64,000 bases of DNA, from positions 22,503,219 to 22,567,218 of the forward strand of contig OU452219.1 of NCBI GenBank assembly GCA_911728455.2, written 5' to 3'. Made by a program: the position numbers and the translations under genes. This stretch comes from Marthasterias glacialis (taxonomy: Eukaryota > Echinodermata > Asteroidea > Forcipulatida > Asteriidae). Below are positions 24,801 to 36,890 of the stretch, piece by piece; position 1 is the stretch's first letter; every line of letters starts with the position of its first letter. The notes under the pieces were generated by a model. The model saw only the letters and a program-made list of their open reading frames with translations, had not been told where the DNA came from and made no database searches.

Positions 24801-27800
24801 TTGTACCATGCCCCTGAGCATTGTACCAAGCCCCCGGGCTTTGTGCCATGCCCCTGGGCATTAATATTGATCCTAGTAGAAATTTAAAATTTTAAAATAC
24901 ATAAGAGGTGCCTTTTTGAGGGTTCCTTGGTTTCATTACCAGAAATATATAATAATAATATTAATAAAGTATACTTTGTTGCTGTGTTTATTTGCAAGGT
25001 ACTCCAGCGTACGAGCCAAGCTGTGGGCGTCCTCTAGGAATCCGTGTCATTAATAATGAAATTTACGTCATGGATAGTTACAAGGGACTTTTCCTTATAT
25101 CTACTAAAGGTAAGTTAGGGATTCAATGACCACTGCTGACAAACAAAGATGACAAGATCTACATTTGAAAACTTTCATTTTAAGTTCGCAGTGACACCCT
25201 GTATATATTCTTATTGTGAATTTGTGCAGTTCTGAGACAAACTGGAGGTTTACTTGACCTCTTGAATAGTACGCTCTGTTCGTCGTATGCTCTGTTCATT
25301 CTATTCTCTGTTCATACTGTTTGAAACAGTAAGCTTCCAGTTCTACGCAGAGCCACACATTATACAAACATCTCATTGCACCTTCACACATTTAAACAGT
25401 CAAAGTATTTCTGTAATTCTAGTTTGTATCTCACAGATCCATTTGTACTAATTATTGGTGTCTTGTATTTTGTTATTGTACTGCTTTTTTATATTGCTAT
25501 TTTTTGGTTGCATCTCTCTTAGTAATTCTGAGGATCTGCTCAATAATTTTGATATTATTTTGTTTATATATACTGTAAAATGCCAGTTGATGAGCATAAA
25601 AACTGTCTGGCCCATATGAGACGATCCATGCAAAACCAGGCACTTCTTGCCAAAACTCAAAACTGTATTCATCAAGTAGATTAAAATAAGAGCTTTCACA
25701 TAACACCTTATTAGAACCATATAAAGTAATTAAGACATCATATCACACTGATATTATGGCTAATGATTGTCTTCACTTTTAATGCAATCTTACGATTTCC
25801 AAGAAGGGCCTGATTTTGGCTTGAGGCGTCACACATGTATTCCTTTTCATTATGGTTATTTTAATTAACCTAAATATCAACTTTATGTGAAGGGAATGCC
25901 AGAAAAGAATATAAAAAAATTTCTGTATCCATCAAGATTTATTCTGATCTCAAGACTTCTCAGACAACACATTCAGAGGGGTAAATTAAACAATTTTGGG
26001 TGGACCAAAGAAAAATTGACTGAAGCGGGAGTTGAACCATGGACCCCCAGCTCTACCAGCTGAGCTATCCATCCCTAATGTTGTCATTCTGCCTATTTTG
26101 TCGATATCATTGTTCTGGGAGCGGGGAGGGGGTTCCAGTCAGAAGCCATTCAACCTGAAACTGCCCTGTAGCCAGCGATCACATCCCAAGCATACAGTGC
26201 AACCATAAACCACTGATAAGATAATGCACATTGGTTGTTCAACCTGTGTGGCGGTTCCTTGGGAATCGTATAAAAGCAATCAATCCATGCTACATTGACT
26301 TCTAAAATGGCAGGTGATGGCATCATTTGTTCTAAATCCATTAACTCACTTTGAATTTGATTTCATTCATCAGGAACAATTGACAACCTCGTTCCCAGTG
26401 AGCGTACGTATGAACAGTTCCCAATCAAGTACGGGAGTGACATGGAGAAGATAAAAGTCAAAGGAGTAAATAAAGATTTATTTTTCCTTGATTCATGTAA
26501 GGATTGGGATCATCGTCAGCAAGACTATATCTTATGGGAAGCCAACAGCTGTGGAAGGTAAGAAATTAGTTTTTGTGTAGGCAATGTATCTCGGCTTGTT
26601 TTTATCTATTGAAAGAAAGAAGCATTATGAAAGACCAGTTATCTTAAGTTTTGCATATAAGGTAAAACAGCATTTAAGAAAAGAGCCCTTGCAAAGGCCT
26701 TGTCGCAGAGGTCAAACTTTGGTAGGTCTTCATTTGACCTCAGTGAGGGCGCTGTTTGAGCTTGTGATGTCGCATGCAAGGAGTCTATTAACACTTGGAA
26801 GGGTTTTAAAAATGGAAGTCATTTTGAAGCTTAGTTTTAAAGCTTATGATGAATGTCAAAACAACATGTACATTGTTCTTTTGTTTATTGCTTATATTTT
26901 GTTGTATTTTTGTATAGGAACTGTTCCTTGACAAGCTCTGCCTTTTCTGAACATGCCTCCAGCTTATTTACCTCAATGTATTGTATTGATATTGATGATA
27001 ATGTTGAAATAAATTTGAATTTGAATTGCAACTGGATTTATAACAACAATAATTGTTTTTAATATAAGTAACTTATCAAATGTTATGCCGTTTAATAATC
27101 GTTTTTTAAGACTGTCGGCAATTCATTAATTAATTAAGTTAAAAAATGAGTTGCAATCAGTTACAGTTACATGGAAGATCATATTTTATCAATTTCTATT
27201 TATTTACCCCTCGCACTGATGTCACATGCAGCAGCTCTCTGCCCATGGTCTGCCATTATGGGAGTCAAGTTGTATGTGAAGATATGGTGTCGGCTAAATA
27301 TGTGCGCATGCGCGTACCCACTGAACAGTAATAAGACATAGGAAATCAGACTCCGAAAATGGCGCTACCAAGATTTAGAGGGTGATGACGTCATGTTAAT
27401 TGGGTCGATATGTTTCTGTTTTATAGATTAGCGAATAAATATCATTTCAAGGTGTGGTGCATCAATATTTTTGATAACATTTTTGCATTGAAATTTTGCA
27501 TGACATTTTCTATTGAAATGTACTTCTTGTTCATGATATAATTTTCTGTTTAATTTTCTAATAAAAGTACCAAAGAGAAACTAACTCCCATTAGTTCTGA
27601 TTTGTTAATTAATAATGAATGATGTGACTGTATTTTCAGGTTGATGTGGTTCAACCCTGTCAGTAAGATGAGCAACATTGCTTTAAAGATGCTGTATTAT
27701 CCAACTGGAATACAGTTTTCACCTGAAGAAGACTTCATGCTTATCTCAGAGGCAACTCGCTTCCGTATCCTCAAGTAAGGATGTCTTTCACATTGGGGCC

Positions 27801-29977
27801 TAATTTCCAGTTAACCAGTTCATGCTGGATGACCTGTATATATGCAAAAGTTGGCTGAGCCATCAAATGCAGGTCGGGTAAACATGTTATTGTGTAAAAT
27901 CGGAATACCGGAACAAAGGCCACCCGGACATTTTGTTTCGGAGCGTGCACAGAGTACGCACTCACTGTGCACTGCTTTGTTTCACCCACACAAAGTGGAC
28001 AGATGGTGTTCAGTGTTTCGCCCATTTTCACCCATTTTCATCCATTATGCGGGGGTTATTGTGTTATCCCCGTTTCCACACCTTTGTCCTTTTGTTCCAA
28101 GAAGAGGATTACAAGACATCGAGAGGCTTCCACCATTGTTTATTTGTTGTATTTGGGCTCGATGGCAGTAAGTCATAGTGAACTGGGGATCCAGCCTTGG
28201 TTCCGGATTTAGTACCAATCTTTGGCCGTAGCTCATGGCTGAGGTTTTGCAATTCATGGTGCGTGAATTTGACATTTTCTTGATAGAGAAAACAAAAATG
28301 TGGTGCATCAAAGAGAATCTTTGTTCTCTTGGCTTTTTCAAGTCAAGGTTTCTTTGAGCCAGTGTTACCCTAAAAAAACAAAAGTTCTGTCAATTCAGAG
28401 AAAATAGTCCCGTCAGGCTGGACGGGAACCAATGTGGGGTACCAGTTACAGCAATGTAATCTGATTAGTGACCTATTTCTGAAAAGCAAGATTTTTCTGT
28501 GCTGAGCAAGTTTTGATCTTACAGGCTTTATAAAAAAAATGGGCACACTATTATGTCATTGTATATAGCCTTTTACAACAAGCTCATTTGAAACTGCCAA
28601 TGGAATCTAACATCCAGAAATCCACACACTGTTTCAACTTCAACTCTTATGTTTTAACAGGTACTATTTTAAGGGTCCTCTGAGTGGAGATTTTTCAATC
28701 TTTGCTGACAACTTACCAGGTGCACCTATGAAGATCCGTCCTAGTGCAAGTGGAGGTTATTGGGTCGGTTTAGCTCATGTCGGAGGTCGTATGGGGTCAT
28801 TGCCAATGATAGATATCCTATATGCAAGACCATGGTTGAGGACTCTTATTACTAAGGTGAGAGATACTGACATCCTGGTCATAGATAGTAATACTTAATT
28901 CATTGGTCTTGGCTCATTTAAACCTACTCTTGGTGACACTTTCCAGTGACTTCACCAACCATTTGCACAGGTTGAGTATATTGGCAATTTGTGCATAGAG
29001 CCAAATATACTTCCCAGATAACATTTAAATGTTCATATATTTCTCTTGATAATTGGGAACATTTTTGAGTGAGTTAACCAACCATTTAAAACCATTTTAC
29101 TCTGCAGGTTGTGTACACAGAACTAGATGTGCACAGAGTTAACTGCGCACAGAGCTAACTGTACTCAGAACTAACTGTGCACTGAACTTACTGTGCACAG
29201 AAGTAACTGTGCACAGAACTAACTGCACAGAGTTAACTTTTGTCCATAGAACTTCTTGTGTACAGAACTGATAACTGTGCACAGAACCAACTGTGCTTCT
29301 CTTGATGTACATGTACATATATTTCTCTTGATAATAGGCTGCAATACTCCAAAGATTACTTTCAAATATGCTTTATACTTTCTATTGAAATTAAAAATGT
29401 TTAGGCTCTTCAGGTTTGAAACCAATATATTATGTCTTTTTTTATTAGGGACAGTATTTCAAAATGACATTTTAAAGTTTTTATGCAAAGTTTAAACTTT
29501 AATGGGGGTGGTTCTAAAAACTGTTATCTTTTGTAATTTTCAAATAATTTACTTCTGTTTATTTTTCATTAGAGTAGGGAATTGTTATTTATTATCAATG
29601 TATCATTATACATAAAAGCGGTGTTTTATTTTGAATGTTTTATAGCAGTAAAACAGTTTTGAAACAAGTTGTTTTTAATGCTGTAAGAAAATGAATGTAA
29701 CTTTTATTAATGTGATATTAATCTTTTTCCCTAGTTTGTTGATCCTGTCGACCTCACCAAGTGGCTTCCAAATTATGGAATGATCTTAGAGCTTAATCAG
29801 AAGGGTAAAATACTCCAGAGTCTGCAGGACCCTACTGGTGAAATGGTATCTTCCATTAGCAGTGTACTTGATACAGGCGATGCATTGTACTTAGGCTCGG
29901 ATGATAAGAATTACATTTTGAAAATAGGTATGAAAGATAGAAAGGTGAAGAAGATGGCAAAGTCTGAAAAAGCGTAG
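21889..29977 (+). CDS. APMAP: Adipocyte plasma membrane-associated protein-like (APMAP)
   Basis: Nine coding exons join in phase to 441 aa: 21889-22031, 22756-22857, 23787-23902, 24478-24573, 24999-25109, 26374-26557, 27640-27774, 28661-28856 and 29735-29977. Human APMAP is about 416 aa. A Lys/Arg-rich cytoplasmic head (1-52) is followed by one membrane segment (about 55-70, VFKILIVLPIIAGVLI), giving type II topology. ESPINP follows the membrane segment as in APMAP. The rest is the strictosidine-synthase-like six-bladed propeller, with GPECLAEHKGKIYTGTYDG, CGRPLGIR, the IRPSASGGYWVG signature and a C-terminal LYLGS-type motif. Family members have been linked to arylesterase-like activity and adipocyte differentiation; the substrate here is unknown. 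The start has A at -3. An untranslated upstream exon is likely. Introns hold SINEs, a LINE tail and tandem repeats. Confidence 0.93.
22080..22265 (+). repeat. Degenerate GAGTCCAAGTC-rich repeat
   Basis: GAGGCCAAG, GAGTCCAAG and GGCCAAGTC recur many times with irregular spacing over about 180 bp in APMAP intron 1. It is a decayed short-unit repeat with no coding role. Confidence 0.5.
22280..22660 (-). mobile_element. tRNA-derived SINE in APMAP intron 1
   Basis: Read on the minus strand, a tRNA-like head (GGACTCAAGCTCTGG, CTCGAGTTCC box-B-like) leads into CACTTGTGTCCTTAAGCAAG and GGGACGTAAAGCCGTAGG, then a tail with GCGCCTTGAG and TATATAAAA. The same body recurs at 24120-24332. The tRNA head is degenerate and the copy is probably inactive. 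Confidence 0.75.
24120..24332 (-). mobile_element. tRNA-Leu/Ser-like SINE in APMAP intron 3
   Basis: The minus strand begins GGCGTGTCGTGGCCGAGCGG, a good class-II tRNA-like A-box region, with a GGGTCGAGTCCC B box and the same body as 22280-22660 (CACTTGTGTCCTTAAGCAAG, GGGACGTAAAGCCGTAGG). It lacks the 3' tail, so it is 3'-truncated. It is not a functional tRNA gene. Confidence 0.8.
24655..24862 (+). repeat. Tandem repeat, about ten 20-bp units
   Basis: CCATGCCCCTGGGC(A/T)TTGTA repeats head-to-tail about ten times with alternating GGGCAT and GGGCTT variants, so a 40-bp higher-order unit is possible. It lies in APMAP intron 4. Reading frames through it are repetitive artefacts. Confidence 0.9.
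25980..26075 (-). mobile_element. tRNA-like remnant, probably a SINE head
   Basis: The minus strand reads GGATAGCTCAGCTGGTAGAG (A box) then GGTTCAACTCCCG (B box) with a shortened anticodon region and no acceptor-stem pairing. It resembles the head of a tRNA-derived SINE and is not a usable tRNA. It lies in APMAP intron 5. Confidence 0.6.
26940..27045 (+). mobile_element. Likely LINE/SINE 3' tail fragment
   Basis: The block ending ATGTTGAAATAAATTTGAAT and TTGAATTG is echoed at 42600-42700 (ATGTGGAAATAAATGTAATT, TTGAATTGAATTG). Such endings are typical of the 3' end of non-LTR elements. It lies in APMAP intron 6. Confidence 0.4.
27210..27440 (+). repeat. Dispersed repeat, copy B (partner at 4195-4420)
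   Basis: Blocks such as CACTGATGTCACATG, GTGAAGATATGGTGTCGGCT, CTACCAAGATTTAGAGGGTG and TTAATTGGGTCGATA follow the order of the copy at 4195-4420. It lies in APMAP intron 6 and has no coding capacity. Confidence 0.5.
27860..28440 (+). mobile_element. Dispersed 550-bp repeat, copy A (partner at 62540-63060)
   Basis: This stretch is the diverged reverse complement of 62540-63060. Shared blocks include GTTTCACCCACACAAAG, TTTGTCCTTTTGTTC, ACATCGAGAGGCTTCCA, GGGCTCGATGG, TAGTACCAA and GTCCCGTCAGGCTGGACGGGA. Both copies also carry a CACTGAGCAGGC-like and an AATATTTCG-type region. There is no intact ORF. It lies in APMAP intron 7. Confidence 0.65.
29107..29292 (+). repeat. Tandem repeat of about 18-bp units
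   Basis: The unit (AACTAACTGTGCACAGA with variants) repeats about ten times in APMAP intron 8. GTGCAC gives each unit a small palindrome. Confidence 0.85.
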
Positions 29978-30192
29978 TCTTTAATAACGTCTTCCAAGTG
30001 TGTAGTTTCTTTGATATCATTCTGGCGATGTCAGTTTGAATGTTAACCCATATCAGTCTGACTACCGGATTTCTTTAAAAATACACAAATGCTGTAAACA
30101 CCTACCTAGGGGTTGCAAACCTGTATATGAACAATAAGTTGTTGTCTCGTTGCTAGTGACATGAGATGAGAAACATGGCAAACTCTGTTTTA

Positions 30193-30198
30193 AATAAA
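30193..30198 (+). terminator. Candidate poly(A) signal of the APMAP-like gene
   Basis: AATAAA about 215 bases after the stop at 29977. It is the first canonical signal downstream. Use is inferred. Confidence 0.5.
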
Positions 30199-32510
30199 CG
30201 CTACAGTCCCAAATCCTTCTAAATCTTATTGCTAAAGTGAAGGAATTCCAAGTAATTGGGCCCTCAGGCCCAAAGAACCAGTACTTATCACAGGATCGGG
30301 CATTCCAAGAATGTCAAAGTCCAAACAGCTTGGTGTGGTGTGACATACGAGAAGAGGATATTGGAGGAATTGGGCCACATGCTAACCACACTGCCTAGTC
30401 TGTGATTAAAGAGAATGACGTATTCTTTCCAACAGTTTAGGATATGTTTAATAGCATGGTAGTAAATAATGAACATTTATTGTAATTTAGCAACAAGCTT
30501 AGTACGTACTGTGGCCAGGTCAGGCTGATATGGGTTAAATTATTCAAGTAGTGTGAAATCTTAGTATTAAACTTGCAAATCAAATGAGTTTTTCTTCTTC
30601 TCTTCATCAGAAAGTAAGACAGCATTTATTGTTGGTTTGTTTATTTTTAAAGTGAAAAAGTTTGATGAGTAGTTATACTCAGAAGTTCCAATTCAAGAAC
30701 ATGTCAGAAACCTAAACAGGTCTGGTAAACTCTCCACTGCTTAATGTTCCAACTGAAGCTACTTTTTCTTGTTGAAAATTACTTGCAAAACATTAATTTC
30801 TTGTATTGTATCGGCCCATTTGACAAAAACATAGAAGTATATTTTTTGATTAGTTACAGAGTAAAGTGGATTTGACCAAAGAAGACAAACATGTATGCAC
30901 TATGCAGACTCATAAAGACAAGCGGGGGATTTTTGATGGGTTTGATATCTGCGGAAACTATAGAGGGCACTCTTCGGTTATAAAGGAATATCGCTAATAG
31001 ACCCCAAAAATAAGTTGATTTTTCCCATCATAGTCATTTTAAAATTTGCCAACACATAGACCATTATTCTTTAAAAAAAAAATTTTAATCTTAATTTGGA
31101 CTAGCATATGTTCTTTTTGTGCATAAATTTTCTTTTTGTCGAAATAACTATTTTGAAATCAGTATGTCTTTCAATTTGATAGACAATATTTTATATGAAA
31201 TGAAAAAAACATGTTTTTGGTGAAAAGGTAACCAATAAGTTGAATGAAAGTGAATACTATGTTTATTTTATAGTGGCTTAAAAACAATTTTATTTTACCA
31301 TATTTTGTACTAAACTTTTCCACATGAAAGCATAATTGTATATTTTTGAAAGCAAGATGTCTTGATAATCAAGTTTTTCTTATAAAGATATATCGGTTCT
31401 TGAAAAACCCACTTTTTGTATTTTATATTGCAATAATGGTTAACATCAAAAGTGCTTTATATGTTTATTTACCAAGTTCGTCATATTTTCCATGGAAAAA
31501 GCCAGATTCATTATAATGTAGTACTAAGTAGTGTTAATGAGTTTAACTGCTAGCTTGTTTAAACAGGCATGCAATGTCTCAGCAGATCACTGATTTCCTC
31601 TTTTACCCTTGATTGTCTAGTGACATAGAAAACAGAAAAACACTGTACAAATATTTATGTCCAAGACAGTTTCCTCTTATTTTATTTCACTCCATTCAGA
31701 GTGAATTTGATCTCATAATTCCCTAATAGCTTCATTATTTTTGTATCCTCCATGGATCAGGTTCAATCTTCTTTGGGACCTGCAGTCGATTTCATTAAAT
31801 TCTTCCTAACTTGGGAATCATCCTTTCTTTAAGATGCATATTGGTGTGTATTGGGACATCACACTTTCCTTGTGTAATATTTTCATTTGTCTCTGACTGA
31901 TTGTGAGTTTAAGTTATAGACAAGAGATTTAAATGAGTCATCCAGGGTTGCCAAGATCAGTCATCACAGTAGTCTTGGGAGTTTTATTCTACATTGAATT
32001 TGTAGAAAGAAAACAACACATTTGAAGTAGAAAAATATACTAGGCAGCATAGTTAGACCATTTGCTCATGTGTTAATTTATGAGAAGACTGGAATGTGTG
32101 TCCAAAGTACCAGTGAGTTCATGTAGTTCAGTCATCAGTTTGGCCACAAACATCTAAACATGTTCTTTAAAAATAATTTGTCACATGTAAATCATCACCC
32201 GTGTAACTGCCGGGCATATTAATGCTAGCTGGGATAGATTGTGGAGGCAGTAGCAGACGGAGTTGACATTAAGATAAGAAGAAGGATCCATCAAAATTGT
32301 CCATAGTCTGGTATGGGTTACCAAGGTCATGTAAGAATGTAGATCTTGGTTTTTAAATTGGACATAATGTGACGCTCCGTGCCAAACCAAGGCACTTCCT
32401 GTCAAAACTCTAAGCGGGGTTTATTTGCTCATCAAATAGATGAGAAGAGCTTTTAAGTAACACCTAATTAGGGCCTTTAAGATAATTACTTCTCAACGTA
32501 TAGAATGTTG

Positions 32511-32865
32511 AAAGCCCCAGCTCAACATTGGTAAACTGACTGTAAATGCTTCCATTCTTTGCACAAATCAAGATGTAATAGAATCAACGCGTGAAAATTT
32601 CAGCTCATTTCATTGTTTCATTTGCGAAAAAAAAAGGTAAAAATGCATTCAGCATTTTTGTACGCATTTTTATAGGCAGAGTTTTCGTACTGAGACGAAA
32701 ACTAATTTTGGATCATATTTCATTTATGATTTAAAAACGATAACACTTCAGGCAGAAATATTTCAAGGAAAGTTTTCAACCATCATTATCTTTATACCAT
32801 CTAAGGTATATGTACAACTGTGAATATTTATGTTTTTCTTCTTACCAATGTTGAGCTGGGGCTTT
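32511..32865. mobile_element. AAGCCCCAGC-ended MITE, copy 1
   Basis: The ends are inverted repeats (AAGCCCCAGCTCAACATTGG and complement) about 350 bp apart. The interior is an imperfect inverted repeat. The other copy, 57181-57527, lies in opposite orientation and shares blocks such as GGTAAAAATGCATTCAGCAT-like and GAAATATTTC sequences. A TA follows the right end; the left flank is GA, so the target duplication is decayed. It is probably Tc1/mariner-related and non-autonomous. Confidence 0.75.
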
Positions 32866-34072
32866 ATGACATCACATCACATTGATATAGGAAGGGTGAT
32901 GCTTTGGATGTTTTCACTTTGAATGCCATTGCACAATTTCCGAGAAGTGCCAGATGTTGTCGAAACTAGGGCATCACATTGCGCCGTTTGTAGAAATGTT
33001 TGATGTACCTACATGTTGTAGTTTGAAGTGTAAAAGTCTTACATTTGTACAGGGAACAATTCCTTCCCAAGGACCTTGAGAAATACCTTTTGTAATTGCT
33101 AGAAAGGTTTTTTAAAGTCGGGACTATTCATTCTGGAAAAGAAAAATCTGAAATGCAATTATCCAAGGTTGTAGATCTTGTGTTTGTCCAACCTAAGAGC
33201 AACAAATTTATTACAAACCACCAAAAGGCACATTTCTAAAAAATATTACAAAACAAGTTATTGTGACATGTCCTGTTCTCTCAACCAAGTATCAACTTCA
33301 AAAACATTCAGAGCTTACACGCAAGGTGCATTTTTTTAAATAATGTCCTTTGAACATCCTTGCTCTATGCTTTGATTAAATGGACTCTTCCGTAAACCAA
33401 CAATGTAAACCAAACCTTTTAGACAACAAACAAAATGACAAAATGTGACGAAGGTAATTAAATTTACTGATTTTATTTTTTGTCAAAACAGGCAAAATAT
33501 AATTTTGCTCTAACTCAAGCATTTCTATGATACACTTTACATTTATAATTTTGTTTGTTTCATTGACAAGCAAACACCCGGTAGCATTCATTTCCTATTG
33601 ATGGTGAAGGAAAGATTTTACAGAAACGATTTAAATGAAAAAGAAACTAACATTAAACAAAAAAACATGATGGATGGGCCACATTGTCTCACACTGTAAT
33701 AGACTGCACAAGTCTGTGTATTTGAACCATCAGAGTTACATAAAGAACTAAAGGGCATACAAATTGACCCATAAGGGATTTTCACCCATGGGTGGTCAGT
33801 GGCGTTCTGTGTGTGACATAGTGAGTGCTCCCTCTAGTTCTTATACATAACTCTTTGATTTAAAGAAATCCAAATCACTAAACATCTGAATACACCTGAA
33901 ACTTGAACAGTCTATGACATCATTAGTCATCACCAAACATGAACGACAACAAATAACGATTTTAATTTGTAACCATAATGGCAGTGAAATGTACTTTGCT
34001 TGAAACACTTTGCATTCATTATGCAACATCTAGTAATTGTTTTCGTTTATGTCCCATGCAATTAGCCCTTCC

Positions 34073-34282
34073 CATGAAATATGCTAATTACATTCACGCA
34101 TGCGTACAGACACTATTGGTGGGCAAACACCATAGAGTTGTGCACTAGGCGGACGCAAAAATGCGTGTGCGTCACGCCACCATTAGCCCCATACAAAAAG
34201 GCACGATGTTCCCTCATTTTGCCCACCAGTAGTGTTAGTGCGCACGTGTGACATGCAATTCACATATTTCATGGGAAGGGTC
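34073..34282. mobile_element. MITE with about 70-bp inverted ends
   Basis: CCCTTCCCATGAAATATG at the left, continuing through CGCATGCGTACAGACACTA and TGGTGGGCAAA, is matched in reverse complement at the right end (TTTGCCCACCAGTAGTGTTA, CATATTTCATGGGAAGGG). There is no coding capacity. Confidence 0.75.
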
Positions 34283-36884
34283 TATTAACTAAAGAGTTCA
34301 AACGCCTGTGTTTGCTGCTGTCTGCGACTACACCGTGTGTGGAAGAAAAAAAAACAAGTTGACAAAGAATTAATAGTGAAGAACCTAGGTTATCCAGACA
34401 GATTTAAAGGGAACTGGCAATAAATTGGAAGAAAATATTCACATAAGAATGAAATTACTGTAACACATTAACTGGTAACAGGTTTTCTAATCTGAAGCAA
34501 AACATTGTCAGACAGTGTTTGTTATACAGTGTTTGTTTGTTTATTGCTTACACAATACACATCCATTCCAGAATATTTCTCCCGATGATCTATATTTATA
34601 CCAAACTTTAATTGACTTATGCACATTCAACCTTTGGGACTCTTTAAATTGTGCAAATGGTTTCTTCCACATGTTAAGGTTATGAATTCGTCCAGGTTCA
34701 TAATAATGTTTGAATACATGCGAGACTGGCACAGTCTGTACAAAGCTTCTGAACTTCTATTGAAATTGTTATAACCAATGTTGTATATTCCCTTTAAACT
34801 GATGAAAACAAAACAAAGTACTTCACCTCTATTGACACACCATTTTTGTCCTTATTTGGTTCCGGAAAAATATTGTGGAGATCACATCAACGTGATAATT
34901 ACATGTGCATGAATTCTGTAAAACAGAATACTACTGCTTTCAATAAACCAGGCCAAGGAAACAAAAGCATTCAACCATAAAATCAAAATAAATATTCTAA
35001 CATTTACTGGGAGTGTTTCCCTGTTTGTAATAAAGCAAACACTTTCATGGTTTTAGAGTTTAACAAATTAACCAAGAGACCTAAAGTCTGAGCTAATATA
35101 GCTTTTATTATACCTTGAATACACTTCAACACCACATTCTGTTTTTAACGGTAATTATGCACATAATTTCAAGGTTCAACTACAACCAAAGTACATGTGG
35201 AAATTTTTGTTTACCACATCTGAACCGTGCACTAAGTATGTTTCAAACAACACAAAATTTAACATAGAAGAAACTCCCTTCAAAGATTTAACAAAAACTT
35301 GGAAACGAATTTGCTGATACATAAATGAGGTTCAAAGGTCATTCAACTTGGGTGACATTTCTTCTTGCATAATAAGTAAATATACATGTATTTATCTTGT
35401 CAATGGTAATGTCTGGTGTCCTACCCCCCTCTCCACAACAAGAGAGCAATTGTTCACATGCCAAATGTAAAATGGCAGCATGCTTTTATGCTTAAAAGAG
35501 TACAGTGTTGTCAATTTGTTTTACAGCATTCAAAATAAAAATGTCCATTCATTCAAATTGTATACATCTGACATGTTTGTAAAAAAAAAATTGCCAATAC
35601 TGGCGTCTTTATATTTTACAGACCAACGCTGCTTTGTGTACAAAGCTTGCAATGATAGTGAAAACAATGTGTTGGATAATGCTATATTCACAAGCCAGCA
35701 GGATCTGACCCTTATCACAGTTTAACCTGCATATTCAATTCAGTATACACACACACACAATTATAATATTGTGAATTGCAACCATTGTGAGTTGTCCTTT
35801 GCTGCAGAAGAGAGAGTGCTCTTTAGTCTTGGTTCAAGTCTTTATTCACCGTTTAGACAATCTGCCCTCGGATCCAATCACACATGAACGATCCAATGCT
35901 GTGCACAGATGTACATGATGTCATAAACAATTTACACATGAACATCTTGTAAAAACACTAGGTTTTCTTTGTTTTTTTCTTTTAGGGGCATGGTCTCATC
36001 TCAAGCTTGGTGTGTAAGTTAGGCTGATACTACCAGCAGGATGTGAAGTAAATGTCACATGTCACATCCTAACATTATGGAAACACATTGTACACATACA
36101 TAAACAAGCACACTTGTCACTGTGTATCAATAGTGAGCAGTGTATATTGAGGTGGGTAGCACCATGCAGGTTTGATCTGTCAGTTTGTATTGGAATGACG
36201 ATCATTGCTCATCAGCCTCAGCTCAAAAGTGTGACAATAAATATCTACAGGATTCTTCAGTTCTTGGTTATATCTTAAACCATTTTGCAAACAATGACTC
36301 TGGCTAGATTACTGCATCTGCCCACAATACAACATTTACCATTGCAGCAAAACACAATCAGCTACAGCTGAATGGAACATCTAAGGCAATGGCTACGGCT
36401 ACTGGCTTTACTTGCAGTGCTGAAGTATTGGACAAAGCATCAATCTAGCCATAGCCTCAGCCAAAGCTGTCAATAGACTGTGGAAGTCTTGCACGTATTC
36501 GAACATTAAAGTCCACGATTTTGTTTCCATTAAATATTAAAGCAAATTGTTGTTCCCTAAAAATGTTTCAATACGCACAAGACTTGCATGATCCATTTTT
36601 AAACAGCCTCTTACTTATGAACTTTGACCTTTGGCATTGCATGTACAACTCTTCCCGAAAATCTGAATCTAATTTGTACCTTTCCTTATGTCAAACTGAA
36701 CCTGAGACTTTCATTAGAAATTTCATAAAATTATACTCAAATTGTGCACATCAGATCAGGCATGAAAGAGCCTTCCATTACTCTGTGTATATGAACAATA
36801 ATGTCTAAGCTTACTTACATGAACATCACAATTGCAATGTTGGTTGGGGCATTGCATGTTTATATTCTAACAAATACCTTTGGA

Positions 36885-36890
36885 TTTATT
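36885..36890 (-). terminator. Candidate poly(A) signal of SIAH
   Basis: This is the first AATAAA on the minus strand after the SIAH stop, about 870 bases downstream. The vertebrate SIAH genes also have long 3' UTRs. Several further AATAAA motifs follow, so the true site is uncertain. Confidence 0.35.

Noticed and set aside
24655..24862. CRISPR-like array
   Set aside because: Units are contiguous 20-bp tandem repeats without unique spacers, in an intron of a eukaryotic gene.
26005..26070. Possible tRNA gene on the minus strand
   Set aside because: The anticodon arm is shortened and the acceptor stem does not pair; it is a tRNA-like repeat fragment.
36521..36808. 95-aa plus-strand frame in the SIAH/APMAP spacer
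   Set aside because: No recognisable domain, no supporting flanking exons, and it probably lies in SIAH 3' UTR sequence read on the wrong strand.
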